Assembly (NCBI GenBank): GCA_016217545.1 | Contig: JACRHT010000012.1 | Coordinates: 496,001-560,000 of the forward strand | DNA length: 64,000 nt | Direction of reading: 5' to 3' | Source: Opitutia bacterium | GTDB taxonomy: Bacteria; Verrucomicrobiota; Verrucomicrobiia; Opitutales; Opitutaceae | Part shown: positions 41,375 through 51,127 of the stretch, one piece after another | Layout: every line of letters starts with the position of its first letter | Numbering within the stretch: position 1 is the first letter of the stretch | Translations under genes and position numbers: made by a program | Notes under the pieces: model-generated | Seen by the model: the letters and a program-made list of their open reading frames with translations, nothing else | Database searches by the model: none | What the model was told of the DNA's origin: nothing

Positions 41375-42573
41375 TTTTTCGGGAACGGGATCTCTCCGCT
41401 GGCGAGGCGGTGGAGGAAGAGGGCGACGTTTTGCGCGCGCGGGGCGATCGTGGCGACGCGGCAGTATTCGCGGGCGCTGTGCAGGTGGTCGCCTTCGGGG
41501 CCGATGCCGTCGAAGCACGGCAGGCCGGCCGCGCCGAGGAAATTGCCGTCGGACGCGCCGCCACCGTGGACCCAGTTGAAGGGCTTCAGGCCGACGTCGG
41601 TCGCGGCGCGCTGGAACTCGGGAAAGAGCTTCGCTTCGACGGCGTGGTTTTCCTTGGGCGGGCGGTTGAGCCAGAGATTGAGGTCGAACTTCACTTCGTG
41701 CGCGGCGGCGACTTCGCCGGCGAGTGCGCGGAGGCGGGCGAAGAGTTGCGGCTCGTCGCTCATCTGGGTGACGCGAAGGTCGAGTTCGGCTTGGGCTAAA
41801 TCGGGGACGACGTTCGTGGCGGGCGAGCCGCCCTTGATGTTGCCGACGTTGACGAGCGTGCCAGGCAGCTCGGCGGGGATTTTCGACGCGGCGAGGGCGA
41901 AGGCGGCGAGGCCGAGGATCGCGCTGCGGCCGTCGTTGGGAATTTTGGCGGCGTGCGAGGCGCGGCCGTGGCAGGTGACGATGGCGCCGCCGGTGCCTTT
42001 GCGCGAATGGATGATGTCGCCGCTGGGGCGCGCGGGTTCGAAGACGAAACCGAAGTGGTGGCGCTTCGCGGCGTCCTCGAAAAGGTGGCGGGTGCCGTGC
42101 GTGCCGGTTTCCTCGTCGGGCGTGAGGAGGATTTCCCAGCCGATTTGCGCAGCGTGCGGGGTTTGCTCGAAGGCTTGGAGCGCGGCGAGCAGGACGACGA
42201 GGCCGCCTTTCATGTCGGTGACGCCGGGGCCGTTGAGCGTGTCGGCGTCGAGCCAGCGGCAGGTCTGGAACGGGTCGTCGGCGCCGTAGACGGTATCGTA
42301 GTGGCCGCAGAGAAAAACCTGGACTGGCGCGCTGGGGCGGAGGCGGAAGCGGAGCGCCTTCACGCCGGGCGGGTTGTAGCCTTCGGCGTCGGCGGGGAGT
42401 TCCTCGAATTGCGCGCCCGGGAACGCGGCGGCGAAGGTCGCGCGCAGCTCGGCGGCCATGCGCGCGAGACCGACGGCGTGGTTGGAGCCGGAGTTGATGG
42501 CGGCCCAGCGTTCGAGGAGCGCGACGAGTTCGGCGCGGCGCGAGGGGAGCGAGGAGATGGAGGAGGGAATCAC
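41371..42573 (-). CDS. M20/M28-type zinc carboxypeptidase (glutamate carboxypeptidase-like)
   Basis: A 400-residue M20 peptidase with GHYDTVYG (first metal histidine), GVTDMKGG (bridging aspartate), PDEETGTHG (glutamate base and ligand), FEPARPSGDI and the C-terminal HLHSARE. It has no signal peptide and is probably cytoplasmic. It resembles carboxypeptidase G2-like enzymes that release C-terminal glutamate, which fits hydrolysis of Ala-Glu-type dipeptides produced by the epimerase, although that link is inference. Its stop lies in a family A repeat. Confidence 0.85.
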   Translation of the reverse strand: MIPSSISSLPSRRAELVALLERWAAINSGSNHAVGLARMAAELRATFAAAFPGAQFEELPADAEGYNPPGVKALRFRLRPSAPVQVFLCGHYDTVYGADDPFQTCRWLDADTLNGPGVTDMKGGLVVLLAALQAFEQTPHAAQIGWEILLTPDEETGTHGTRHLFEDAAKRHHFGFVFEPARPSGDIIHSRKGTGGAIVTCHGRASHAAKIPNDGRSAILGLAAFALAASKIPAELPGTLVNVGNIKGGSPATNVVPDLAQAELDLRVTQMSDEPQLFARLRALAGEVAAAHEVKFDLNLWLNRPPKENHAVEAKLFPEFQRAATDVGLKPFNWVHGGGASDGNFLGAAGLPCFDGIGPEGDHLHSAREYCRVATIAPRAQNVALFLHRLASGEIPFPKK

Positions 42574-42608
42574 GGAGGGCGGGAGGTGGCGGACGGACTA
42601 GGGAAGAA

Positions 42609-42691
42609 AATCGTTCTCGTTCTCTTACTCGTTCTCTCGTGCGGAAGCGCGTTCCGATTGGAGAGAACGAGAAAGAGGGACGAGAACGATT
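42609..42691. repeat. Family C element without a gene (short)
   Basis: Begins AATCGTTCTCGTTCTCTTAC and ends GGGACGAGAACGATT. The ends match those of the gene-carrying copy at 892-1356. It sits between two same-strand genes, 5 bp before the stop of the aminoacyl-tRNA-protein transferase. Confidence 0.75.
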
Positions 42692-42695
42692 TCAG

Positions 42696-43493
42696 TCACG
42701 CGCGGAAAGGACTGGCGGCGGCGAGCGCGGGGAGATCGGCGAGGCCGTGGGCGGCGGTGAAGGCGGCGTCTTCGAGGAGGTGGCCTTCGGTTTCGGGCGC
42801 GGTCTGGCGATGGAGGATGGCTTTCAGTTCGTCGACGTTGGCGGACCAGCGCGCGCCGTTGAAGAACTCAAAGCCGGCGAACTGCGATTTGTAGAGGGCG
42901 TTATCGGCGTAGCAGGTGCCGAGATAGACGTGCGCGTAGCCTTGGCGGGCGAGTTCGGCGACGGCGCTCGTCATGAGGAAGAGGCCGAGGCTGCGGTTGG
43001 GGTGTGCGAGGTCGTAGAACGAGTAGGAATAAAACGCCGCGCGGTTCGGTTCGAGGTAGAGCGCGGCGAAGCCGATCTCGACGCCGGGTTGCGCGGGATC
43101 GGTGGCGACGAGGACGTGCGTGGTGAGAGGCGAGTTGAAGAGGCGCGCGAGGCGCTCGTCGGACATGCCGGGCGGAAATTTCTCGGCGGTGTAGCGGCGG
43201 GCGAATTCGTGGCGCGCGGGCGTGAAGTCGAACTCCGCGCGCGGGACGAGCGTGACGCGGAGGTTTTCGCCGCGACGGAGGATGCGACGGTTTTCCGAGG
43301 AGGGCGCGAATTGCGCGAGGTTCACGCGGGTGTGGCGGCAGAGGTAGAAGCGCTTCATCTCCGGCGTGGAGGCGAGGAAGCCAGCGGCGAACAGGTCGGC
43401 CGGCGTCTCGTGCGACTCGGGGAACGCCCACACGGCGTAGGGAAAGACGTAGTGCGCGTAGTCGGGCTTGGCTTCGGAGAAGAGCAGTTTCAT
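42696..43493 (-). CDS. Arginyl/leucyl-tRNA--protein transferase
   Basis: N-end rule aminoacyl transferase. The N-terminal ATE_N-like part has RFYLCRHTRVNLAQFAPSSENRRI; the family's SSENRR motif is complete, and the usual N-terminal double CxxC is reduced. The C-terminal ATE_C domain contains LGTCYADNALYKSQFAGFEFFNG and the GNAT-like FLMTSAVAELARQGY. ATG 43493 (MKLLFSEAKPDY) is preferred; the in-frame 43547 start would overlap the upstream gene. Bacterial enzymes of this group (Bpt) add leucine, animal ones arginine; sequence does not decide. Confidence 0.82.
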   Translation of the reverse strand: MKLLFSEAKPDYAHYVFPYAVWAFPESHETPADLFAAGFLASTPEMKRFYLCRHTRVNLAQFAPSSENRRILRRGENLRVTLVPRAEFDFTPARHEFARRYTAEKFPPGMSDERLARLFNSPLTTHVLVATDPAQPGVEIGFAALYLEPNRAAFYSYSFYDLAHPNRSLGLFLMTSAVAELARQGYAHVYLGTCYADNALYKSQFAGFEFFNGARWSANVDELKAILHRQTAPETEGHLLEDAAFTAAHGLADLPALAAASPFRA

Positions 43494-43515
43494 GCCGCGC
43501 GCCAGCTTAGCGGCG

Positions 43516-44505
43516 TCAGAGTCGGCCGCCACCCGGGAGAGTGACATGCGGGGCGTCGGCGCCGTCGAGCTGCTTGAGGTTGGCGAGCGGGTCGGCGGCG
43601 AGGCGGAGGAATTTGAAGCCGAGGAGGCGCGGCTTGCCGGCGGCGTCGCGTTCGGCGTTGTGCGCGGTCTCGCGGGCGATGAAATCGGCGAGCGTTTCCT
43701 CGCGGACTTTGGGCTCGGAGGAGTGGATGATGTGCAGCGTGCCGTCGGCGCCGTGGGCGGCGAGGCCGACGTGGCCGATCCAGGCGCTGCCGCCGAAGAT
43801 GTCGTTGGCGGGCGCGCCTTTTTTCACGACACCGCGGACGACTTCGATGATGTCGCCGTCCTGGAGTTGCGCGGCGAGGGCGGGCGCTTCGGCGTAGGGA
43901 AAAAAGGTATCGCGGTGATCTTCGACGGGGATGGAGACGGTGAGCTTGTAGCGGTTCTTAAGGAAGCGGGCGCGGTCGATTTTTTCGTCGAACTTCACGG
44001 CGCGCGGGCCGGCGAGTTCGGCGGTGATGTCGGTGGCGAGCCAGCGGTTGGAGGGATTCCAGTCGGTCTCGGTGAAGTGGTTGCGGGTGACGACGCCGAT
44101 CCGGCCGTCGCGGTAGCGGATGCGCTGGAGAAGTTGGAAGAAGCCGGTCCAGTCGCGCGAGAGGGCCATGGCGAGCGTGTGCTCGGTGAAGACGAGGCAG
44201 TCGCTCTTCGCGAGGCAGTAGAGCGGTTGCGGGTCGTGCGTCTCGAACGGCATTTCGCCGAGGAGGTAGAGCTCGTAGGGCTGGCCGAGGTTCTTGCGGG
44301 CGAGGTGGACGATGCGCTTGCGCAGGTCGGGCTCGGTGGCGTGGAGTTGCGCGAGGTAGGCGCCGACTTCGGGCTCGGTGAATTGGTAGAGCGGCTTCGC
44401 GGCGAGGGCGGCGAGCGGGTCGGCGGTGGCGGACGGCGCGGGTTCCGCGGCGAACAGCGAAGCGGTCGCGGCGCAGAGCAGGGAGGAAAGGAGGAGGTGT
44501 TTCAC
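43516..44505 (-). CDS. DUF1460 exported NlpC/P60-like protein, GTG start
   Basis: Signal peptide VKHLLLSSLLCAATASLFA (GTG start at 44505), then a DUF1460 domain: KPLYQFTEPEVGAYLAQL, LARKNLGQPYELYLLGEMPFE, LYCLAKSDCLVFTEHTLAMAL with the conserved cysteine, and IGHVGLAAHG with the histidine. Members of this family from gut bacteria cleave peptidoglycan or muropeptides. Length 329. Earlier in-frame starts are rejected because they run through the terminator of the TonB receptor behind it. It is followed after 22 bp by the aminoacyl-tRNA-protein transferase. Confidence 0.82.
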   Translation of the reverse strand: MKHLLLSSLLCAATASLFAAEPAPSATADPLAALAAKPLYQFTEPEVGAYLAQLHATEPDLRKRIVHLARKNLGQPYELYLLGEMPFETHDPQPLYCLAKSDCLVFTEHTLAMALSRDWTGFFQLLQRIRYRDGRIGVVTRNHFTETDWNPSNRWLATDITAELAGPRAVKFDEKIDRARFLKNRYKLTVSIPVEDHRDTFFPYAEAPALAAQLQDGDIIEVVRGVVKKGAPANDIFGGSAWIGHVGLAAHGADGTLHIIHSSEPKVREETLADFIARETAHNAERDAAGKPRLLGFKFLRLAADPLANLKQLDGADAPHVTLPGGGRL

Positions 44506-44519
44506 GCGGGGAAAGAAAA

Positions 44520-44543
44520 GGGGCGACCCGTGAGGATCGCCCC
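44520..44543 (-). terminator. Intrinsic terminator of the TonB receptor gene
   Basis: Stem GGGGCGA / TCGCCCC with a 10-nt loop. On the minus strand it is followed by CTTTTCTTT, a classic T-rich tract, 48 bp after the receptor stop codon and just upstream of the DUF1460 start. Confidence 0.75.
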
Positions 44544-44590
44544 GGAGAGAGTGACGGAACGCGCGCGCGGGGCACGCGTTTTCTGTCCGG

Positions 44591-47494
44591 TTAGAACAGC
44601 TTGTATTCGACCGAGAGCGTGAAGGAGCGGCCGCGCGGGTCGGTGACACGCGGTTCCCACGAGCTGCCGGCGCCGGTGTTGGTGTCGTAGGCGATGGAGA
44701 ACGGAGGATCCTCGTTCAGCAGGTTCTTGATGCCGGCGATGATGGTGATGTCCTTGCTCCAGCGGTAGGTCAGCGACGCGTTGTAGGTGATGTATTCGTC
44801 GACCTTCGGGTTGTATTGGGTGGCCTTGGACAGGTAGGCGCCGTTGGCGATGCCGGGCGGCACGTAGTCCATGTAGCCGGAGCGGAAAAGCTGGCTGATG
44901 CGGCCGGTCCACTTGCCTTTGCGGTAGGAGACGGCGGCGGTGTATTTCCACTTCAGGCCGATGTCGGAGGCGCGGGTGAAGCGGCCGACCTCGCTGTTGC
45001 CCCACGGCGCGGTGGCGATGAGCTTGGAGCGTTTCTTGAGGAGCTGGGAGACGTTGACGTCGCCGACGAGCTTGCCGCCGAAGAGGTCGAACTCGCCGCG
45101 CCCGGTGTATTCGAGGCCGCTGGTCTCGGTCTGGCCGGCGTTGATCGGACGAACGTCGATGAACGCGATTTGGTTCGTCGCGGGGTTGCGAATGACGCGA
45201 TCCGGGAAGAGCTGCGAATTCTTCAGGATGTCGGAGGCACCGAGGCTCTGGATGGTGCCGTCGCGGTTCACCTTCCACCAGTCGACGCCGAGCGTGACGT
45301 TTTTGATCGGCGAGATGACGACGCCGTAGGAGATCATGTCGGCCTCCTCGGGCTGCAGATCGCGCTTGCCGCCGTTGATCAGGTTCAGGCTGTTGGCAGG
45401 AATGGAGGCGCCGGTGCTGGGGTCGACCAGATCGGCACCCGAGTAGACGGACTCGAAAGCCGCGTCGAACTGCTGCTTGAAGGTCGGCACACGGAAACCG
45501 GTGCTGTAGGAGCCGCGGAGGAGGATCTTCTCGGTGGGTGCGATGCGGAGCGTGATCTTCGGGTTGGTGGTGGAGCCGAAGCCGGTGTAGTCGTCGCGGC
45601 GGCCGGCAACGTTGAGGTCGACGTGCTTGATGACCGGAATCTGGAGCTCGGCGAAGACCGCCTTCACCGTGCGGCTGAGCGTGCCCGCGGTGGCGAGGGC
45701 GTTGTCGAACGGCGCGTTGAAGATGAAGTTCTGCACATCCGACTGGGTGGCATAGGCCGCGCTCGCGCCGTTGAACTCGTATTCTTCCTTGCGGATGTCC
45801 GCCCCGACCGCGGCGAATAGCTGGCCGGCCGGCAGGTCCCAGAGCGGGCCCGACGCGGTGAAATCGAAGGTGGTCGTGGTGAACGTGCCACCGTAGAGCT
45901 GGACACCGTCGGCGCGCGTTTTCGCGAGGGCGGCCATGGCTTCCGGCGTCTGCGTGAGGCTGAAGGGGCTGACGATGCCGGAGTTGATCAGGGCGGCGAA
46001 CGGATAGGCGTAGAAGTAGCCGCTGATGAGTTTGGACTTACTCTCGCTCTGCGCCTGCGAGAGTCCGGTGCGGTATTCCCAGTCGCGGAGAAACGGCAAC
46101 GGTCCCTCGAGGCCGACGAGGAAACGGCGCGTGTCGCTGATGGTGCGAATTTCGCGGTTGCCGAGCGGCGTGGCGCGCCAGCGGAAGGCGATCGGCTGGC
46201 CGTTATTGATCACGCTCGAGGGGAAAAACGCGATGAGCGCCTGATAGACGCGGTTGTAGTCGGCGCCGGTGCTCGGGTAAGCGAGGTTGAAGAACGGGCT
46301 GGTCGACGAGGTCGAGCTGGAGATCTGGTTCGGCGAGAAGCTCTTGGTGGAGTCCGAACGGCCGATGACTGCTTCGGCGGTGATCGTGTGCTCACCGAGT
46401 TTGTAGGAGCCGCGGCCGACGAAGTTGGTGTTCTTGACCGGTTGCTGGAGGGCGGCGGCACGGCCGGTGTCCCAAGCGGAGGCGTATTTGGCGGAGGGCA
46501 CGTTCCAGAGGAGTTCCTCGTAGGGCCCCATGCCGTCGTATCCGGCGTAGCCGGCGGTGTTCGTCGGGAGATCGAGGATGTTGATGCCGCCGCTCATGGC
46601 GAGGGTGCCGGCGGGATCGATGGGGCCGGTGCTGCGACCGGTGTTGTTGAGGTTGTCGCGGCTGATGATCGAGTAGAGCGTCGACAGCGGGAAAATCGTG
46701 GCGATCGGGGCGCCGCGGGTATCGGGGGAGATGCCGCGGGCGGGCTGGAAGGTGTTGACGAAATCGCGCTGGTCGCCGCGGAGCATCTTGTGGTCGGCGA
46801 GGGCGAGCGAGGCCATGATGTTCCAGCCGTCCTTGTTGAGGCTGCCCCAGCCGCCGACGAGGGAGTAGCGGAAGATGTTGCCGCCGCCGTCTTCGGTGAT
46901 GTCGGAGGAGGCGTTGGCGACGAGGCCGCGGAAGTCGGACTTCGTGATGAAGTTGATGACGCCGCCGATGGCATCGGTGCCGTAGACGGCAGAGGCGCCG
47001 TCCTTGAGGACTTCGACGCGCTCGATGGCGGCGAAGGGGATGGAGTTCAGGTCGACCACGCCGCCGTTGAGGCCGTGCGAGGCGACGCGGCGACCGTTGA
47101 GGAGGACGAGGGTGGCGTTGGCGCCCTGGCCGCGAAGATTGGCGGAGGTGGCGCCGTTGTTGCCGCGGGCGGCGCCGGCGACGACGTCGGCGTTCGACGC
47201 GAGGTTGTCGAGGCCGTTGCCGTTGATGTTAAGGTTCATGATCAGCTGCTCGGCGCTCGCGATGCCTTCCTGCTCGAGGTCGAGCTTGGAGAACACGGAG
47301 ATGGGCAGCGCGCCTTCGTCGGCGGGGCGCTTGATGGAGGAGCCGGTGACGATGAACTTCTCGAGTTTGACGGCGTCGTCTTTCTTTTCTTCGAGCGGAG
47401 CGGGGGCGGTTTGCGCCACCGCGAAGGAGGTCATCGTGGCCGCGGCCAATGCCGCCAGCGTGAAACGACAACTCCGGGAGTAACGTGCGTTCAT
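44591..47494 (-). CDS. TonB-dependent outer membrane receptor (967 aa)
   Basis: Signal peptide to about 27 (SFAVAQ), TonB-box-like VKLEKFIVTGSSIKRP, plug motifs RGQGANATLVLLNGRRVAS and VEVLKDGASAVYGTDAIGGVINFITK, then a long barrel ending SVEYKLF. RRVASHG and VYGTDAIGGVINF are the standard iron/other-siderophore or peptide-receptor pattern, but ligand cannot be deduced. Two membrane genes of wall metabolism follow. Length is large but normal for this class. Start ATG 47494 gives a well-formed signal peptide. Confidence 0.92.
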   Translation of the reverse strand: MNARYSRSCRFTLAALAAATMTSFAVAQTAPAPLEEKKDDAVKLEKFIVTGSSIKRPADEGALPISVFSKLDLEQEGIASAEQLIMNLNINGNGLDNLASNADVVAGAARGNNGATSANLRGQGANATLVLLNGRRVASHGLNGGVVDLNSIPFAAIERVEVLKDGASAVYGTDAIGGVINFITKSDFRGLVANASSDITEDGGGNIFRYSLVGGWGSLNKDGWNIMASLALADHKMLRGDQRDFVNTFQPARGISPDTRGAPIATIFPLSTLYSIISRDNLNNTGRSTGPIDPAGTLAMSGGINILDLPTNTAGYAGYDGMGPYEELLWNVPSAKYASAWDTGRAAALQQPVKNTNFVGRGSYKLGEHTITAEAVIGRSDSTKSFSPNQISSSTSSTSPFFNLAYPSTGADYNRVYQALIAFFPSSVINNGQPIAFRWRATPLGNREIRTISDTRRFLVGLEGPLPFLRDWEYRTGLSQAQSESKSKLISGYFYAYPFAALINSGIVSPFSLTQTPEAMAALAKTRADGVQLYGGTFTTTTFDFTASGPLWDLPAGQLFAAVGADIRKEEYEFNGASAAYATQSDVQNFIFNAPFDNALATAGTLSRTVKAVFAELQIPVIKHVDLNVAGRRDDYTGFGSTTNPKITLRIAPTEKILLRGSYSTGFRVPTFKQQFDAAFESVYSGADLVDPSTGASIPANSLNLINGGKRDLQPEEADMISYGVVISPIKNVTLGVDWWKVNRDGTIQSLGASDILKNSQLFPDRVIRNPATNQIAFIDVRPINAGQTETSGLEYTGRGEFDLFGGKLVGDVNVSQLLKKRSKLIATAPWGNSEVGRFTRASDIGLKWKYTAAVSYRKGKWTGRISQLFRSGYMDYVPPGIANGAYLSKATQYNPKVDEYITYNASLTYRWSKDITIIAGIKNLLNEDPPFSIAYDTNTGAGSSWEPRVTDPRGRSFTLSVEYKLF

Positions 47495-47677
47495 ACGGGT
47501 CGTGTGTAGGGTTGGACTAAGCTAGCAACGAGACCGGCAAACGCGTGGGTGTGCACGCTGCTGGCCCGCAGGGATGTGTGTTAGGGCTCCGGGTTCGGCG
47601 GAGCGTGGAGAGGTGTCTAGTAGAAGTGCTTGCAGGTCCAAGCAGAATCCTCGCCAGCGGGCTGGGCCAAAAGACGA
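47495..47677. other. Intergenic region between two TonB receptor genes
   Basis: 183 bp holding the promoter of the 44591-47494 receptor. The end of the upstream receptor's terminator begins at 47678. I see no operator pattern. Confidence 0.35.
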
Positions 47678-47705
47678 AGCGCCGCCCGATTTCTCGAGCG
47701 GCGCT
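47678..47705 (-). terminator. Intrinsic terminator of the 1060-aa TonB receptor
   Basis: 8-bp stem AGCGCCGC / GCGGCGCT with a 12-nt loop. On the minus strand it is followed by TCGTCTTTT, 31 bp after the receptor stop codon. Confidence 0.72.
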
Positions 47706-47736
47706 GGAGGAAGGAAGAATTCCCGAGGTGCGGCCG

Positions 47737-50700
47737 TCAGAAGGTGCCGGTCACGCCGAACGTCATGGAGAGCGGCGTGATGGTGAGCTGGCGCGGGCGC
47801 GAGGTGAACTGCAGGTAACGGTCGTTACCCTGTTCGGTGAAGTTGTTCACGTTCAGGAAGAGCGTGGCGTCGGACGACAGGCGGTAGGTGACGCCGGCGT
47901 TCATCGTCGTGAGCGGCTTGCGGTAGACGAAGAGCTGGATGTAGGCCGGGGCGGTGACCGAGAAGGTGCTGATGGTAGAGCCAACACCGTCGTTGTAAGA
48001 TCCCGTGTAGTTCAAGTCGTAGGAGGCACCGAACTTGCCCTTGGTATATTGCAGGCCGAGATTGGCGGAGTGTTGGAGCAGGCCGGGGATGCCGCTGGTC
48101 TTGCGTTTGATGGTGATGAGGCCGTTCTCGATATGCATGTTGCCCGGGAGGTCAGCGACGAGCGCGTTGATGGCGGCGGTATTGTTGGTGAAGGGGAACA
48201 CGAGATCGGCCCGACCTTGGAGGTAGGTGTAATTGGCGCGAACGGTGAGGCCCTTGAACAGGCCGGGCAGGAAGGTGAGGCGTTGCTTGTAGTCGAGTTC
48301 GAACCCGAGGGTCTTGACGTTGCCGATGTTCCGCGGAGTGAGCAACACCGCGCCATCCGTAATCACGGCGGGGTCGTCCACCACGACCTCCGTGCCGTTG
48401 GAGAGGGTGATCTTGCCTCCCGTGAACCGTCCCAAGCCGAAGTTGACGCCGGACGGCGGAAGGTAGTCGGTAATGCTCTTGGTGAAGATCGAGGCGGATA
48501 ACACGCCGCTGTTCTTGAAGTAATACTCGAGCTTCAGTTCGCCGTTCTTGGCGACCTGCGGTTTCAAGCCGGGATTGCCGACCGTGATTGTCGGCGTGCC
48601 TTGGGCGTCGGTGCCGGTAGTGACACCCTGCACGAGCTGTAGCAGGTCGGGGCGGGAGTAGCTCATGGACCAGCTAGCGCGCGCTTTCATGTTCGGCGTG
48701 ATGTCGTAAGCGAGGTGCGCGCTCGGGAAGAGCTTCTTGTAGCCGCCACGCGAATCGTTCCGATCGAAGTCGAAGGCCGCCCGCGCATAGTGATCCGGCT
48801 GCGCGGCAATGGCGGTGGTGCGGGCGCGGAAATAGGTCCAAGAACTCAGGCTGACGTCCTCTAGGCGCGCGCCGCCGAGAACCGTAAGTTTTCCGAGTTT
48901 AGCCTGAGCCTGGCCGTAATAAGAATCGACGCGCTCGTTGATGTGGCGCGAGCTCGTGAGTTTCTGCACCGCGTTAAAATTCACGTCCTCATACCACTTG
49001 GTGGTGTCGCCCAGCGTGGTGCTGACGGCCGCCGGATCGTAGACCGGCAGGCGCTGGCCGCCTTGGTTTTGCTCGAAAGTCGTGAGCGTCATCAACGGCA
49101 GGCCGGACAGGACGGTGCCGGCCACCGTATACCAGCGGCGTGGGTCGACTTGGAAGTTGTCGACCTTGCGGGTGATCGTGTCGCCGCCGACCTTGACGGT
49201 AACGGGAAACGCAAGGTTCAGCTCGTAGGAGGCGTTGAGATTGCCGGACCACTCGTTGGTGTCGGTGACGATGTTGCGCTTGTCGAAACGCACCGAGGTC
49301 TGGGCGACGGGGGCCGTGGTGGTGTTGGCGGCGGTGACCACGAACGAGGCGTAGCTATTCGGGTCGTAGACGCTGGGGCCGGCGGTCTGGGTGAAGACGC
49401 GACCTTCGCGGTTCGAGTTGTCGAGGATGAAACCGATCGGGTCCTTGGTGCGGAGCGTGAGCTGGCCGCCCTGCTGCTCGGTGCCGGCGCCGGCCTGCCA
49501 GTGGGTGCGGCTCATGCGCCAGGCGTGGTCGATCTTGAGGCGTCCGAGCTTATGTTCGAAGAAGAGCGAGCCGGTCGGATTGTTGCTCATAAACGAAAAC
49601 CGGCGCGGCGTGAGGAGGAGCTGGGCGTTGCCGGTCGGGCGGATCTCGGTGCGGGTGGAGTTCGAACCGGCGACGATGCCGCCGCTGGGGTTTGTGACCG
49701 GGTCGTAGATCGTGTTGTTCGTCGAGAAGAACGGGTTGACGAACGTGTAGTGGAAATACGGCTCGCGGCCGGAGTTGTAGATGAAGCGCGCGGAAACTGT
49801 CGTGGAGTCGGACACGCGGTAGTCGGCGCGCATGCCGATGCCGGTGATGAAGCGGTGGTTCATGCCGCTGCGCTTATCGTAGTCACGGAAGTAGACCTGA
49901 TTGGAGTCGGTCACCGACGAATACTGCATGAAGTCGTAGTCGAACTGCGTGACGATCTGCTGCTGGGCGAGGTCGACGGAGACGCCGAGGTTCTTCTTGC
50001 CGCCGAAGACGTCGAAGACTTCGCGGTAGCCGAGCGTGGCGACATAGCCGTAGGGATGCGTGCCGAGGTCTTCGTTGCGCTTGTTCGTCGGGGGATTGAA
50101 GCGGCCGGAAAGGCTGTAGTTGATGCGGCGCTTCTCGTTCATGGCGAGCGGGGAGCGAGTCTTGAGGTTGATCTGGCCACCGATCGAGTCGGCGCGCTTG
50201 TCGGGCGTCTGGCCGGCGATGACTTCGAGCTGTTCATACATCGCGGCGGAGAACGAGTGGAGCGTCGCGGTGCGGCCGTTGCCGCCAACGCCGGTGGCGG
50301 ACATGCCGTCGATGTTGAGGCGCGTGAACGACTGGCCGTTGGACGAGACCATGCCGCGCACGGTGATGTTGTTGATCAAATTGTCTTCATCCGTGGTGAA
50401 GGAGATGCCAGGCATGCGCGCGAAGAGCTCACCGACGTTCTGCGTCGGCAGCACGCCCCACTCGTCGAGCGCGACAACGTTCTTTTGGTTGGCAGCGTTG
50501 CGCTGTTCGGTGACGGAAAGCGCCTGGCCTTCCTTCACCGTCTGCACGGTGAAAGCCTCGAGCATCACGATGTCGGAGGTCTCGAGCGTCAGGGTCAGGT
50601 CGGATTGGCCACCGGCGGCGATGACGATATCCTGCGTCAGGTCCTTGAAGCCGGAATAGGTCGCGACGACTTGGGCGTTGCCGGCCGGCACATCATAGAT

Positions 50701-50919
50701 GACGAAGCGGCCGCTCTCATCGGAGAAGCCGACGCGGCCCTGCACTGTGACTTGGGCTCCTTGCAGAACATTGCCGGTGCTTTTGCTGACGACGGTGCCG
50801 GCGACCCGGCCCGTGTCGGCGGCGAGGGCGACGAGGCCCGCAGTGAGGAAGACGAAGAGGCTGGTTGCGTTGCGCAACAGCCGGACGAACGGAGTGCGAC
50901 TCACGATCTGGATGCTCAT
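47737..50919 (-). CDS. TonB-dependent receptor with carboxypeptidase regulatory-like N-domain (1060 aa)
   Basis: Signal peptide (about 1-34), then a CarboxypepD_reg-like beta domain (GRVAGTVVSKSTGNVLQGAQV ... GFSDESGRFVIYDVPAG), a TonB-box-like DIVMLEAFTVQTV and the plug (LPTQNVGELFARMPGISF, NNITVRGMV, LEVIAGQTPDKRADSIGGQINL). The barrel ends FGVTGTF. This N-terminal domain is typical of SusC-like and Verrucomicrobiota sugar or glycan receptors. It is probably controlled by the AraC gene at 51128: a 29-bp motif 157 bp upstream is repeated at that regulator's own start. Confidence 0.92.
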   Translation of the reverse strand: MSIQIVSRTPFVRLLRNATSLFVFLTAGLVALAADTGRVAGTVVSKSTGNVLQGAQVTVQGRVGFSDESGRFVIYDVPAGNAQVVATYSGFKDLTQDIVIAAGGQSDLTLTLETSDIVMLEAFTVQTVKEGQALSVTEQRNAANQKNVVALDEWGVLPTQNVGELFARMPGISFTTDEDNLINNITVRGMVSSNGQSFTRLNIDGMSATGVGGNGRTATLHSFSAAMYEQLEVIAGQTPDKRADSIGGQINLKTRSPLAMNEKRRINYSLSGRFNPPTNKRNEDLGTHPYGYVATLGYREVFDVFGGKKNLGVSVDLAQQQIVTQFDYDFMQYSSVTDSNQVYFRDYDKRSGMNHRFITGIGMRADYRVSDSTTVSARFIYNSGREPYFHYTFVNPFFSTNNTIYDPVTNPSGGIVAGSNSTRTEIRPTGNAQLLLTPRRFSFMSNNPTGSLFFEHKLGRLKIDHAWRMSRTHWQAGAGTEQQGGQLTLRTKDPIGFILDNSNREGRVFTQTAGPSVYDPNSYASFVVTAANTTTAPVAQTSVRFDKRNIVTDTNEWSGNLNASYELNLAFPVTVKVGGDTITRKVDNFQVDPRRWYTVAGTVLSGLPLMTLTTFEQNQGGQRLPVYDPAAVSTTLGDTTKWYEDVNFNAVQKLTSSRHINERVDSYYGQAQAKLGKLTVLGGARLEDVSLSSWTYFRARTTAIAAQPDHYARAAFDFDRNDSRGGYKKLFPSAHLAYDITPNMKARASWSMSYSRPDLLQLVQGVTTGTDAQGTPTITVGNPGLKPQVAKNGELKLEYYFKNSGVLSASIFTKSITDYLPPSGVNFGLGRFTGGKITLSNGTEVVVDDPAVITDGAVLLTPRNIGNVKTLGFELDYKQRLTFLPGLFKGLTVRANYTYLQGRADLVFPFTNNTAAINALVADLPGNMHIENGLITIKRKTSGIPGLLQHSANLGLQYTKGKFGASYDLNYTGSYNDGVGSTISTFSVTAPAYIQLFVYRKPLTTMNAGVTYRLSSDATLFLNVNNFTEQGNDRYLQFTSRPRQLTITPLSMTFGVTGTF

Positions 50920-51075
50920 GGTATGCAGGTTTTGGCCGCGTCGAAACGAAGGGGGGAAACGCGGCCGAGGTGTTAGAGCTTCGAGTTACGCCCAACCGGC
51001 ACGCCGTCCAAGTCGAATTCTCTCGCCGTTCCGGCCGTCGCGGCCCGCTCAGAGTGAGGCCGGAAAACCCTCTGA

Positions 51076-51104
51076 CATTTTCGTCAAAAAGTTCATCATT
51101 CCTG
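51076..51104. promoter_or_regulatory. Putative operator copy 1 upstream of the TonB receptor
   Basis: CATTTTCGTCAAAAAGTTCA then TCATTCCTG. It matches 25 of 29 bases of the copy at 52016-52044, and in the complementary strand contains two GAYGAA half sites about 11 bp apart. It lies between the AraC stop and the receptor start. Confidence 0.5.
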
Positions 51105-51127
51105 ACAATGCTCGTTTACCCCTGAAC